Shown piece by piece: positions 8,894 to 17,699 of a stretch of 64,000 nt of DNA (its first letter is position 1; each line of letters starts with the position of its first letter). The notes under the pieces are model-generated. The model was not told the origin of the DNA, did no database searches, and worked only from the letters and a program-made list of their open reading frames with translations. Origin of the DNA: Flavobacterium collinsii. Lineage in GTDB: Bacteria > Bacteroidota > Bacteroidia > Flavobacteriales > Flavobacteriaceae. The stretch is taken from assembly GCF_902804485.1 (NCBI RefSeq), contig NZ_CADCST010000085.1, positions 124,001 through 188,000 of the forward strand, given 5' to 3'. Position numbers and translations under genes: made by a program.

Positions 8894-8929
8894 AACAAAA
8901 AAACCTCCCCAAAAAATAATTTGAGGAGG
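8894..8929 (-). terminator. Terminator after the nagB fusion gene
   Basis: CCTCCCCAAA (8904-8913) pairs with TTTGAGGAGG (8920-8929), with one G-U pair. On the minus strand a T run follows. It ends the minus-strand unit of nagB fusion, SDR and DUF4861 genes. Confidence 0.75.
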
Positions 8930-9001
8930 CTCCTTTTTAAGCAGGTGATCTTGCAATCGACCAACTTATGAACAAAACAAAGGTATTATTGAATTAGTAA
9001 G

Positions 9002-10930
9002 CTAAAATTTCCAGCGGACAAAAGCTTCCATTGCGGCATAACGCGACAAACCTAAATGATTGTACAATTGAGCTGTTTCGCTGTTTCGGTCCTCGGCTCT
9101 TTGCCAAAATTCTCGGGCATCGGTTCCCTGAAAAACAACACCGTCTTTTTGAGATTGATGTTTGAAGATTCCGTGACGTTTTTCGAGCACCTGATCGGGG
9201 CTCATGGGTACCGCCATTTCGACCTCATCGATTCCCCATTCCTGCCATGCCCCACGATACAGCCAGACCCAGCAATCCTTCATAAAAGGTTTTGGTTTCA
9301 GTGCTTTTACAGCTTCAAAGATCGCGTCCAGACATACTTTATGCGTTCCGTGCGGATCGGCTAAATCTCCCGCGGCATAGATTTGGTGTGGTTTGATTTT
9401 TTCAATTAAATCTATAGTCAGTTGAATATCTTCCTTGCCTAAAGGTTTTTTTTCAATCGTTCCGGTTTCGTAAAAGGGAAGTTCCATAAAATGAATCTGT
9501 TCGTCCGGCAAGCCTACAAAATGGCTGGTGGCGCGTGCTTCTCCTTTTCGGATTAGGCCTTTTAAATATCGAACTTCGGGAATATCTATTTCACTTGCCT
9601 TTTTATTTTTTAAAAAGTTTAAGGCCTTTTTGTAGATGTCTTCGGCTTCGGTATTTTTTATTCCGAACTTGTCATTGTAATCGCAAACAAATCTGGCAAA
9701 TCTAAGGGCTTCATCATCAGCAACGGCAATGTTACCTGAGGTTTGATAGGCAACATGTACTTCGTGTCCTTGCTGCTGAAGGCGCATAAAAGTTCCACCC
9801 ATACTGATAATGTCATCATCGGGATGCGGACTAAAAATCAAAACTTTTTTTCTGGCTGGTTCTGCTCTTTCCGGGCGATGGGTATCGTCAGCATTTGGTT
9901 TACCTCCCGGCCAGCCTGTAATTGTATTTTGAAGTTTGTTGAATATCTTAATGTTAATGTCGTATGCCGGACCTGAATCGGCCAGTAAGTCGCTCATTCC
10001 GTTCTCGATATAGTCGGCATCGGTAAGCATCAAAATTGGTTTCTTTAAATCCAGTGCCAATCCTAAAACTGCTTTTCGGATTAGTTTATCGGTCCAGACG
10101 ATTTTTTCAACCAGCCAGGGTCTGTTGATGCGGGTTAGTTTTGAGGAAGCTTCCTTGTCCAGAACAAAAACGGCATTGTTGTGTTCCTGTAAAAAGGAGG
10201 CCGGAATTTGATTGGTCACTTCTTCTTCAACCGATTTTTTAATGATATTGGATTTCCCTTCGCCCCAGGCCATTAAAATGACCTGTTTGGCTTCCATTAT
10301 TTTTTTGACTCCAAGTGTAATGGCCGTTCTTGGCGTGTTGCTTAGACCCGAAAAATCTCCACTGGCCGCCACTCTCGTAATGTGATCCAGTGCTACCAGA
10401 CGTGTTTTGGAGTTTTGTAACGATCCGGATTCATTAAATCCAATATGACCGTTTCCGCCAATTCCGAGAATTTGCAGATCGATGCCGCCCAAAGCTTCGA
10501 TTTTGGCTTCGTAATTGTAGCAGTAATCCGCGATTTCTTCTTTGGATAATGTTCCGTCAGGGATATGGTAGTTTTCAGGTAAAATATCCACCTGATCCAA
10601 CAGCAACTCTTTCATAAATCGAACGTAACTGTTGATGGAATCCGGTTCCATCGGATAATATTCGTCCAGATTGAAAGTAATTACGTTTTTAAAACTTAAA
10701 CCTTCTTCTTTGTGCAAACGAACCAGTTCAGCGTACAATCCTTTTGGAGAAGAACCTGTGGCTAAACCTAATACACAGGATTCGTTGCTTTTTTGTTTCG
10801 ATTGAATTAGCGCTGCGATTTGCTGTGCTACTGCTTTAGAGGCTTCGGTTGAATTTTCGAAAACAACCGTATTGATATTTTCAAATCGTTTCTCGAAGCC
10901 CGTTGCTTTATCTATGGTGCTTTTTATCAT
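9002..10930 (-). CDS. nagB: Glucosamine-6-phosphate deaminase fused to a PIG-L/LmbE deacetylase domain
   Basis: 642 residues, about 2.4 times a plain NagB. Residues ~20-280 are NagB-like: LGLATGSSP substrate loop, FNLDEYYPM, and GIGGNGHIGFNE with the catalytic His. Residues ~360-640 are a second domain opening KKVLIFSPHPDDDIISMGG, the HPDD(E/D) zinc motif of PIG-L/LmbE-type N-acetylglucosaminyl deacetylases, with a later GDLADPHGTH motif. The protein should turn glucosamine-6-phosphate into fructose-6-phosphate and ammonia; the C-terminal half may deacetylate an N-acetylhexosamine derivative. Such fusions are familiar in Bacteroidota. It ends the heparin locus, where it would take hexosamine from kinase-phosphorylated products into glycolysis. 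Confidence 0.88.
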   Translation of the reverse strand: MIKSTIDKATGFEKRFENINTVVFENSTEASKAVAQQIAALIQSKQKSNESCVLGLATGSSPKGLYAELVRLHKEEGLSFKNVITFNLDEYYPMEPDSINSYVRFMKELLLDQVDILPENYHIPDGTLSKEEIADYCYNYEAKIEALGGIDLQILGIGGNGHIGFNESGSLQNSKTRLVALDHITRVAASGDFSGLSNTPRTAITLGVKKIMEAKQVILMAWGEGKSNIIKKSVEEEVTNQIPASFLQEHNNAVFVLDKEASSKLTRINRPWLVEKIVWTDKLIRKAVLGLALDLKKPILMLTDADYIENGMSDLLADSGPAYDINIKIFNKLQNTITGWPGGKPNADDTHRPERAEPARKKVLIFSPHPDDDIISMGGTFMRLQQQGHEVHVAYQTSGNIAVADDEALRFARFVCDYNDKFGIKNTEAEDIYKKALNFLKNKKASEIDIPEVRYLKGLIRKGEARATSHFVGLPDEQIHFMELPFYETGTIEKKPLGKEDIQLTIDLIEKIKPHQIYAAGDLADPHGTHKVCLDAIFEAVKALKPKPFMKDCWVWLYRGAWQEWGIDEVEMAVPMSPDQVLEKRHGIFKHQSQKDGVVFQGTDAREFWQRAEDRNSETAQLYNHLGLSRYAAMEAFVRWKF

Positions 10931-10981
10931 TTTAATTTATTTTTGCCCTTTTAGAATATGGTATTCAAAAGGTTTAGATAA

Positions 10982-11776
10982 CTATTCTTCGTTAGAAGGT
11001 TTTCCTATTGTCGCTAGTATTCCACCGTCAACATACACAATATGACCGTTTACAAAATCACTTGCTTTTGAACTTAAAAAGATCGCAGCTCCTTGTAAAT
11101 CGTCAGGATCTCCCCAACGACCTGCGGGAGTTCTTCCCATAATAAATTCATTAAACGGATGTCCGTTTACTCTGATAGGTGCTGTCTGGCTTGTGGCAAA
11201 ATAGCCTGGGCCAATTCCGTTAGTCTGAATGTTGAATTTTGCCCATTCGGTAGCCATATTTTTGGTTAGCATTTTTAGTCCGCCTTTGGCAGAAGCGTAG
11301 GCACTTACAGAGTCTCTTCCCAGTTCGCTCATCATCGAACACATGTTGATGATTTTTCCTCCTCCACGGGCAATCATTCCTTTTGCTACATTTTTAGATA
11401 CAATAAAAGGTCCGGTGAGATCTACTTTTATTACTGCTTCAAAGTCTGCAACTTCCATTTCTATGATTGGAGTTCTTTTGATAATTCCGGCATTATTGAT
11501 TAAAATATCGATCGGACCCACTTCGGCCTCAATTTTACTGATGGCTGCAATTACGGCCGCTTCGTTTGTTACATCAAATAGGTAGCCAAAGGCCTCAATT
11601 CCTTCTGATTTGTATTCAGCAATTGCATTATCAACAGCTTCTTGTGAGGAATGGTCGTTTACAACAATTTTTGCTCCTGCATGTCCAAGTCCTTTGGCCA
11701 TTGCCATTCCTAAACCATGAACTCCTCCTGTAATGAGTGCTGTTTTTCCCGTTAAATCAAATAAGTTAATTGACAT
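10982..11776 (-). CDS. SDR-family gluconate 5-dehydrogenase / KduD-like oxidoreductase
   Basis: 264 residues from ATG at 11776. A frame extension to 11833 exists but adds a Lys-rich tail before the conserved LTGKTALITGGVHGLG cofactor loop. NNAG (residues ~90), Ser in INMCSMMSE and YASAKGG (YxxxK) complete the classical SDR active site. The C-terminal FVNGHIVYVDGG is typical. It most resembles gluconate 5-dehydrogenase and 2-dehydro-3-deoxygluconate (KduD) enzymes. In a lyase locus the likely substrate is the 4-deoxy keto-uronate that forms after GH88 removes the unsaturated uronic acid. The exact substrate is inference. Confidence 0.8.
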   Translation of the reverse strand: MSINLFDLTGKTALITGGVHGLGMAMAKGLGHAGAKIVVNDHSSQEAVDNAIAEYKSEGIEAFGYLFDVTNEAAVIAAISKIEAEVGPIDILINNAGIIKRTPIIEMEVADFEAVIKVDLTGPFIVSKNVAKGMIARGGGKIINMCSMMSELGRDSVSAYASAKGGLKMLTKNMATEWAKFNIQTNGIGPGYFATSQTAPIRVNGHPFNEFIMGRTPAGRWGDPDDLQGAAIFLSSKASDFVNGHIVYVDGGILATIGKPSNEE

Positions 11777-11835
11777 TTTTTGTTTGTTTTTGGTTATTAG
11801 TAATTTTAATTTGTTTTCGTCTTGTATGTTCATTT

Positions 11836-11970
11836 AAACACATAGAAACATAGATTTTTTGGAACTAAAAGAATACTAGAGAGAAACTCATTTCTTTCTC
11901 ATAGTTCTTTGTGTTTTATTTCGAGTGAAACGTTTTTGATACGTGATGTAAACTATGTTTCTGTGTGTTA
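11836..11970. repeat. AACACATAGAAACATAG-ended repeat, copy A
   Basis: A 135-base element beginning AAACACATAGAAACATAG and ending with its approximate inverse CTATGTTTCTGTGTGTT (11953-11969). Copy C near 39831 matches along its whole length, including the GTGAAACGT segment; copy B near 17558 keeps only the left part. No coding capacity. It separates the SDR gene from the DUF4861 gene. Confidence 0.7.
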
Positions 11971-11998
11971 AAAAAATAGGCACAAAGTTGTTTTACTG

Positions 11999-13129
11999 TT
12001 ATTTTACACTGACCGTTAAAGGATTTTTCAGCTCTTCATTAAAATGGTCGAGGTAATTGAACCATTGTTTGGCCGAAGTGATTTTCCCGGCCTTGTCCCA
12101 GGCAGCTCCTGTGTAGTAGACAAGAGGTTCATTATTTCTTACAGTGGTTTGGGTGAGTAATTGTTCTTTGTTTACCCACATTGCATTTGCCGGAGTTGTT
12201 AAGATGGAACCAACTCCGGTGGTACCTTCTTTGTCAAAAGCAGGTTCCCAATATCCCATTACGCCTTGCTGTTCGTTTAAAGAAAGAACACCTGCTTTTT
12301 CCCGTCTTATAATCCCGACAACGACAGGTAGTGGATTTTTATCATCAAACGTATAAATATTCTCAATTCGGTTGAGTTGTGAACCGGCATCTATAGAAAT
12401 GATTTTTGTGGCTTTGACTTTTATGCCGCCTGCATTCCAAGCATCAAAGGTTAGCTGAAATGTGGTGCGTAAAGGCCCTTTATCCAATATTTTCCATTGG
12501 TGGTAATTGCCCGAATATCGGATGGTATCTTTTATATAAGGTGCCATATTTCCTGCTCCTAAAGTGTGTCCCACGTGATAATAGTCTAATCCGTCACCAT
12601 GGTCGATGTGATAGTCGTTGCGTTTGTAACGATCGTTTAGGACTAATTTATCGGTTCGTTTCACCCATACATCATAACCGTAAGCATCTCCTTCTGTTTT
12701 TTCAAGGGCCTTTCCGTAGGCACGGAAAGCAATTTTATCATTTTCCCAGGCAAAATCATCCAAACGTTCCGGGACGTAACGGGCATATGTTTTGACAGCA
12801 AAAGGTTCCGGTTTTCCTTTTTGAATGGAAAGATTCAGAGATGCTTTTGCTTTTAGATCAACTTGTACCAATAAATTTTGAATGGCAGTTTTGCCGCGAT
12901 GTTCTAACTGATACGGAATTTGTTTTTTGGTGAGAGTATTCAATACGACAAAATTGGCCGTGTCTATTTGCGGATAGGAGGAAAGTACCGATTTCCAAGG
13001 GATGGCTATAACTGTTTCTTTGCGATCTAAGGCTGAACTATTGTGAAGGATTGCCGTTGCTTTTGTTTGTGCGATTATAGTAACAGGCAAAACGAAAGTC
13101 AGTACAAGGAGGCGTTTCATTATTTTCAT
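11999..13129 (-). CDS. DUF4861 family secreted protein
   Basis: 376 residues with an N-terminal signal peptide (KRLLVLTFVLPVTIIAQ). The body has features I associate with the DUF4861 family found in Bacteroidota carbohydrate loci: DGLDYYHVGHTLGAGNMAPY, an IKVKATKIISID strand region and VVVGIIRREKAG. It is probably periplasmic. The fold is beta-rich and may be a sugar-acting enzyme (some DUF4861 proteins occur in pectin loci), but no activity can be claimed. It lies between the SDR gene and the hybrid regulator in the heparin locus. Confidence 0.7.
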   Translation of the reverse strand: MKIMKRLLVLTFVLPVTIIAQTKATAILHNSSALDRKETVIAIPWKSVLSSYPQIDTANFVVLNTLTKKQIPYQLEHRGKTAIQNLLVQVDLKAKASLNLSIQKGKPEPFAVKTYARYVPERLDDFAWENDKIAFRAYGKALEKTEGDAYGYDVWVKRTDKLVLNDRYKRNDYHIDHGDGLDYYHVGHTLGAGNMAPYIKDTIRYSGNYHQWKILDKGPLRTTFQLTFDAWNAGGIKVKATKIISIDAGSQLNRIENIYTFDDKNPLPVVVGIIRREKAGVLSLNEQQGVMGYWEPAFDKEGTTGVGSILTTPANAMWVNKEQLLTQTTVRNNEPLVYYTGAAWDKAGKITSAKQWFNYLDHFNEELKNPLTVSVK

Positions 13130-13388
13130 AAAGGGTATTTTAATTTTTAAACATTGTTCTGGGTTGGCTTTTCTCGAGAAAACAGTTCGATTAAGGCATA
13201 GTTTGGGCCTTCCTGTTCCAGAATGAATGTTTCATCTGGATAGGATTATGATTTTCAAAACTGAAATTCGGGAATGAGCTGAGCCTTTTTTAAGGCCTTA
13301 TTTTAGCTGATATCTAACGCAATGCGATCAGGTTTTAGTGCGACTGTTTTTTTCGTTTGGCATGGTAAAGTCGTTTGTGTTGTTGTAA

Positions 13389-16300
13389 TTATTCTGGTGT
13401 AGGATCGATTTTGGCTAAATACTCGCTCGGCATACAGCCATAGTGCTGTTTAAAGGCGGTAGAAAAATAAGAAGGGGAGTTGAAGCCACACATGTATGTA
13501 ATTTGCGCAATGGTGTAGCGTTTGCTCTGCATCAGCTCAACAGCTTTTTTAAATCGGATTCGTTTTATAAAATCCATAGCAGATTCTCCGGTAATGGCTT
13601 TTAGTTTTAAATATAGATTCGATCGGCTCATTCCGATTTCTTTACTAAACTGATCCACCGAAAACTCAGAGTTCGCTAAATGGTCTTCGACAATACGAAT
13701 GGCCTGTTTTAAGAATTCCTCGTCGAGCGTATTAAAAGCAATATTTTCAGGAACCATTTCTTTTCCAACAGAGTAATATTCTTTTAGTCTTTTGCGTGAG
13801 CGCAACAGATTGGTGATTTTCGCTGCCAGTAAAGGTGTCGAAAAGGGTTTTGTAATATAATCGTCGGCACCCATCTCGAGCCCTTTTAATTGTTGGCTGG
13901 TTTCGGTTCTTGCTGTTAAAAGCATCAATGGAATGTGCGATGTATTGATGTTTTGTTTGACGCGTTTGCAAAAATGAAGACCATCCAGCTCGGGCATCAT
14001 GACATCACTGATGATCAGGTCAAAAGGCTGAAGTTCCAGAAGTTCCAGCGCCATTTGCCCGTTGTAGGCCACGGTAACGTCGTATATTTTACTAAAATAG
14101 TCGTGTAAATAATCTAAAATTTCCTTGTTGTCGTCTACAATTAGAAGTTTAATGGGTTGATTACTTTCGATTATCTCATTTTCTTCAGGCAGTAAAGAAT
14201 CTTCATTTTCAAGGTCATTATCCGACAGTATAGACAAGTCATAAGCGGACGCTTCAACGTGCTGATCGTTTTTGTAGGTGGCATCTGAAATCGGAATGGT
14301 TACGGTAAAACTGCTTCCTTCCTGCATTTTACTTTCGGCTGTAATTTCACCATGATGCAATTCGACCAGGCGTTTGGTAAAGGCCAAACCAACACCGGAA
14401 CCCAAATTCATTTCGCGGTTGTTTACCTGATAGAAACGGTCGAAAACCTTCGATAAATCTTCCGCACTAATTCCGACCCCCGTGTCAGTGACTTTTATTT
14501 GTACCGTATCATTTTTCTTCGATAACATTACCGCAATACTTTGTCCTGTCTTAGTATATTTAAAGGCATTGGATAAAAGATTGAACAGGATTTTCTCCAT
14601 TGCATCTTTATCAAAATAAAACGACAATTGCGGTTCTTCGGAATGATACGTATAATGAATGCTGTTTTTCTCGGAAAGCGGTTTAAACGATTCAAAAATC
14701 TCTTGTGTGAAGCTCACTATATTGCCTTTGCCTACTTTTAATTGTCGGGTACCCATTTCGGTTTTTCTAAACTCAAAAAGCTGATCGACCAAATTATAGA
14801 GTCTTTTGGCATTGATAAACATTAATTCATGTTTCTTTTTGGAAATCTTATCGGCAAACGGCATTTTTAAAAGTTCTTCCAGAGGCGCTAAAATCAAGGT
14901 TAAGGGTGTTCTTAATTCATGAGAAACATTGGTAAAGAAATCCATTTTTACCTGATTGATGTAGTTTACGCGTTCTTTATCGATTCGTTCCAGTTTTAAT
15001 TGCTGCACGGCTTTTATTCTTTCTTTTATAATTTTAAAACCAATATAAGCCGCAGTACCAATGATGGTTAGTAACAACAGTGAAAACCAGATGGTTTTGT
15101 ACCAGGGCGGAAGAATGGCGATTTTTAAGTTTCGAACCGCACTCATTTCTCCGTTGGGTCCAATGGCTTTGATTTGGAAATTGTATTTTCCTGCGGGCAG
15201 GTTGCTATAGCTTACTTTTAATTCGTCTGTTCGCTGCCAGTCTTTATCGATTCCTTCCAACTTGTAGTAATAATAAGTTCGATTAGAAGAAATGTAATTA
15301 AACGTATTAAAAAAGATACTGAATTGTTTGTATTCAGGGCCAATTTCTAATTCGTTGCTCTGGTCAATATGTTCTTCGAGTATGTCGGTATCATCACCGG
15401 CAGCAACGGTTTTATTTAATACTTCTAAAGCGGTAAAACTTAATTTTAACGGAAGTGCCTGCTGTTTTACCATGGCCGGATAGAAATAGGTGAGCCCCTT
15501 AATTCCGCCAAAAAGCAGCATACCGTCTTTGGCTTTGCAAAAGGCATAATCGTTGAACTGCTTGTTTTGTAAACCGTCACTTTCGTCAAAAGTCTGTACG
15601 AAACCATTGTCCGGATTAAATTTGATTAATCCGTTGTTGGTTGAAATCCATAAACTTCCTTCATCGTCCGGAATAATACCGTAAATGGTTTCTTTAACGA
15701 AATCTTTTCGGGCTTTAATGGTTTTGAAAGATTCCTGAGTTTCATCATACAAACGCAATCCTTCGCGGGTACCAACCCAGATCCTGCGTTTGGGATCTTC
15801 GGTGATACAGTTGACAATGTCGTCGCTTAATTTTCCGTGGCCAATAGCGCCAAATAAATTGGTGTCCGGATAAAAGAGTGTCACGCCGTTAGTAGTTCCA
15901 ATCCAGATTCGGTTTTTACTGTCTTCAAACAGAAAAGTAATGGCGTCTGATGTTAAACGCTTTCCCGCTTTGTCCAGATGAATATGAGTAAAAGTTTTTG
16001 TTTCGGGATGAAACTGATCTAAACCGGTTCTTGTGCCGACCCAAATTCGGCCTTTAGAATCTTTAAGCAGTGCGTAGACTAAATTTCCTGCAATACTGTT
16101 AGGATTTTTTTCATCATGAAGAAATCGCTGTGCTGTTCCCGATTTTGGATTAAGATAGTTCATTCCTCCGTTATGGGTGCCAATAAGTACATTGCCATTA
16201 TCATCAAAAGCAATGGCTTTGATATTGTTCGAACTTAAACTGTTTGGGTTGTTTTCGCTATTCGAAAAATAGCTAATGGTGTTGGCATTTTTGTTCCATA

Positions 16301-17432
16301 AGTTTATTCCTTTGTCATTAGTACCTATCCAGAAATTTCCTTTAGAATCTTGTTTGATTACTCCAATAACCTCATCGTTTAAGGATGGTTTTGCAGAGTT
16401 TTGGCTTAAAATATTAAATTTTATATCATTTTTATGATAGTAATTGATACCGCCATAGTAGGTTCCGAGCCAGATTCCGTTTTGCTTGTCCTTCAAAAAA
16501 CAGCGCACCGAATTTTGTGCTATTGTGTACGGTTGTGAAATTTGATGGTAATAATTTTTAAAAGAATTTGCAGCTGGATTGTAAATGGAAAGACCTCTAA
16601 AAGTACCAAACCAAATATTGCCTTCTGTATCCTTGCCCACGCAACGAATGTTATTATCCGCTATACTGTTTGATGATGAGCTGTGCAGAAGAGTAGAAGT
16701 CTGCCGGTTTTGACCCTTATACAAAATCACTCCGTAACCTTCTGTTGCAACCCATAAGTTCTTACCATCTATAAAAACACTATTGACGTAAGGTTTGTTA
16801 AATCCTAAATTCAGTTTTTTTAGCTCATGTGTTTTGGGATTTAATTGAAAAAGGCCCACATCTGTACCTAAAATGAGCTGCTCCTGCCAAAAACCGATAT
16901 AAGCAATCTCTTTTATTTCGTGGGAAGAGGCTTTGAATTTAATAGTTGTAATTTTTCCATCTTTTGGCGAAAGAACAAAAATTTCTCCTGTAATTGAGGA
17001 AGCCCAAATGCGATGTTCGCTGTCTTCTGTAATAGATGAAATATACCATTCACCTAAACTTTTTGGGAACGGGTAATTTGTAAAGTTGTCTGTATCATAA
17101 TTATAAACACTTAAACCCTGATTGCCGCCTATCCATAATTGCCCTTTATGATCGGTAAACAAACTTCGGATGAAATAGGACTGTAAACTATTTTTAGCAT
17201 TTTTTAAAGGACGATAAACTTTAAAACCTTTACTGTCATAACGATTTAATCCGTCCTGAGTACCAATCCAGATAAAACCCAACGTATCCTGTGCTATGGC
17301 AAAAACAGAACTTTGTGAGAGGCCTTTATCAACCGAAATCGTACGGAAGTATCGATCCTGTACCTGAGCCTGACTTTTAGCGGCAAAAAGTATAAAATAG
17401 AAAAGCACAGCTATGGCAATCGTTTTCTTCAT
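13389..17432 (-). CDS. Hybrid two-component system regulator of the heparin locus
   Basis: 1347 residues in one polypeptide. In order: signal peptide (1-22); two seven-bladed Reg_prop propellers (about 25-660, many IWIGTxxGL repeats); a Y_Y_Y domain (~690-760); a transmembrane helix (~770-795); HisKA with VSHELRTPL (phospho-His near 840); HATPase with LLSNAFKYT, DTGVGIS and GSGVGLAF; a receiver domain with IISDVMMPELDG (phospho-Asp near 1144) and ITKPFS; and an AraC-type DNA-binding domain at the end. The periplasmic half would sense a released oligosaccharide, and the cytoplasmic half would activate the locus. It is transcribed in line with the lyases. All catalytic residues are present. Confidence 0.93.
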   Translation of the reverse strand: MKKTIAIAVLFYFILFAAKSQAQVQDRYFRTISVDKGLSQSSVFAIAQDTLGFIWIGTQDGLNRYDSKGFKVYRPLKNAKNSLQSYFIRSLFTDHKGQLWIGGNQGLSVYNYDTDNFTNYPFPKSLGEWYISSITEDSEHRIWASSITGEIFVLSPKDGKITTIKFKASSHEIKEIAYIGFWQEQLILGTDVGLFQLNPKTHELKKLNLGFNKPYVNSVFIDGKNLWVATEGYGVILYKGQNRQTSTLLHSSSSNSIADNNIRCVGKDTEGNIWFGTFRGLSIYNPAANSFKNYYHQISQPYTIAQNSVRCFLKDKQNGIWLGTYYGGINYYHKNDIKFNILSQNSAKPSLNDEVIGVIKQDSKGNFWIGTNDKGINLWNKNANTISYFSNSENNPNSLSSNNIKAIAFDDNGNVLIGTHNGGMNYLNPKSGTAQRFLHDEKNPNSIAGNLVYALLKDSKGRIWVGTRTGLDQFHPETKTFTHIHLDKAGKRLTSDAITFLFEDSKNRIWIGTTNGVTLFYPDTNLFGAIGHGKLSDDIVNCITEDPKRRIWVGTREGLRLYDETQESFKTIKARKDFVKETIYGIIPDDEGSLWISTNNGLIKFNPDNGFVQTFDESDGLQNKQFNDYAFCKAKDGMLLFGGIKGLTYFYPAMVKQQALPLKLSFTALEVLNKTVAAGDDTDILEEHIDQSNELEIGPEYKQFSIFFNTFNYISSNRTYYYYKLEGIDKDWQRTDELKVSYSNLPAGKYNFQIKAIGPNGEMSAVRNLKIAILPPWYKTIWFSLLLLTIIGTAAYIGFKIIKERIKAVQQLKLERIDKERVNYINQVKMDFFTNVSHELRTPLTLILAPLEELLKMPFADKISKKKHELMFINAKRLYNLVDQLFEFRKTEMGTRQLKVGKGNIVSFTQEIFESFKPLSEKNSIHYTYHSEEPQLSFYFDKDAMEKILFNLLSNAFKYTKTGQSIAVMLSKKNDTVQIKVTDTGVGISAEDLSKVFDRFYQVNNREMNLGSGVGLAFTKRLVELHHGEITAESKMQEGSSFTVTIPISDATYKNDQHVEASAYDLSILSDNDLENEDSLLPEENEIIESNQPIKLLIVDDNKEILDYLHDYFSKIYDVTVAYNGQMALELLELQPFDLIISDVMMPELDGLHFCKRVKQNINTSHIPLMLLTARTETSQQLKGLEMGADDYITKPFSTPLLAAKITNLLRSRKRLKEYYSVGKEMVPENIAFNTLDEEFLKQAIRIVEDHLANSEFSVDQFSKEIGMSRSNLYLKLKAITGESAMDFIKRIRFKKAVELMQSKRYTIAQITYMCGFNSPSYFSTAFKQHYGCMPSEYLAKIDPTPE

Positions 17433-17557
17433 GAAAGTTTCAATTTTAATTGTTTGTGTTTATTTTCTTTTATTTAAATCTTTGGTTTGAAATAAAAGTC
17501 ATTGGTTAAAGGAATCAAAAAATCTTCTAAATCTGTTGAATCTGCATGAAAAAAAAT

Positions 17558-17642
17558 AAACACATAGAAACATAGATTTTTAAACTCGAAATCAGAGTGT
17601 TTTTAGAAAATAGCATTTTTTCGCATGGCCCTTTGTGTTTAA
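17558..17642. repeat. AACACATAGAAACATAG-ended repeat, partial copy B
   Basis: It begins with the same 18 bases as copies A and C and then diverges, ending near CTTTGTGTTTA. The right half is missing. An AATCTG..TGAAA phrase precedes it, as it does in copy C. It lies between the hybrid regulator and the lyase gene. Confidence 0.6.
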
Positions 17643-17699
17643 TAGTTTATTGGTAATTTAACCCTAAATTTAAAGAAAAAGCAAACATCCTTTCTGTTT

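Noticed and set aside
8576..8912. Two short minus-strand frames across 8576-8912
   Set aside because: They run through the inverted ends of the palindromic element and contain its repeats, not protein features.
10441..10480. Possible loss of the NagB catalytic Asp (GIGGNGHIGFNE has Asn where E. coli has Asp)
   Set aside because: From memory, Gram-positive NagB enzymes also have Asn here, so I do not treat it as a defect.
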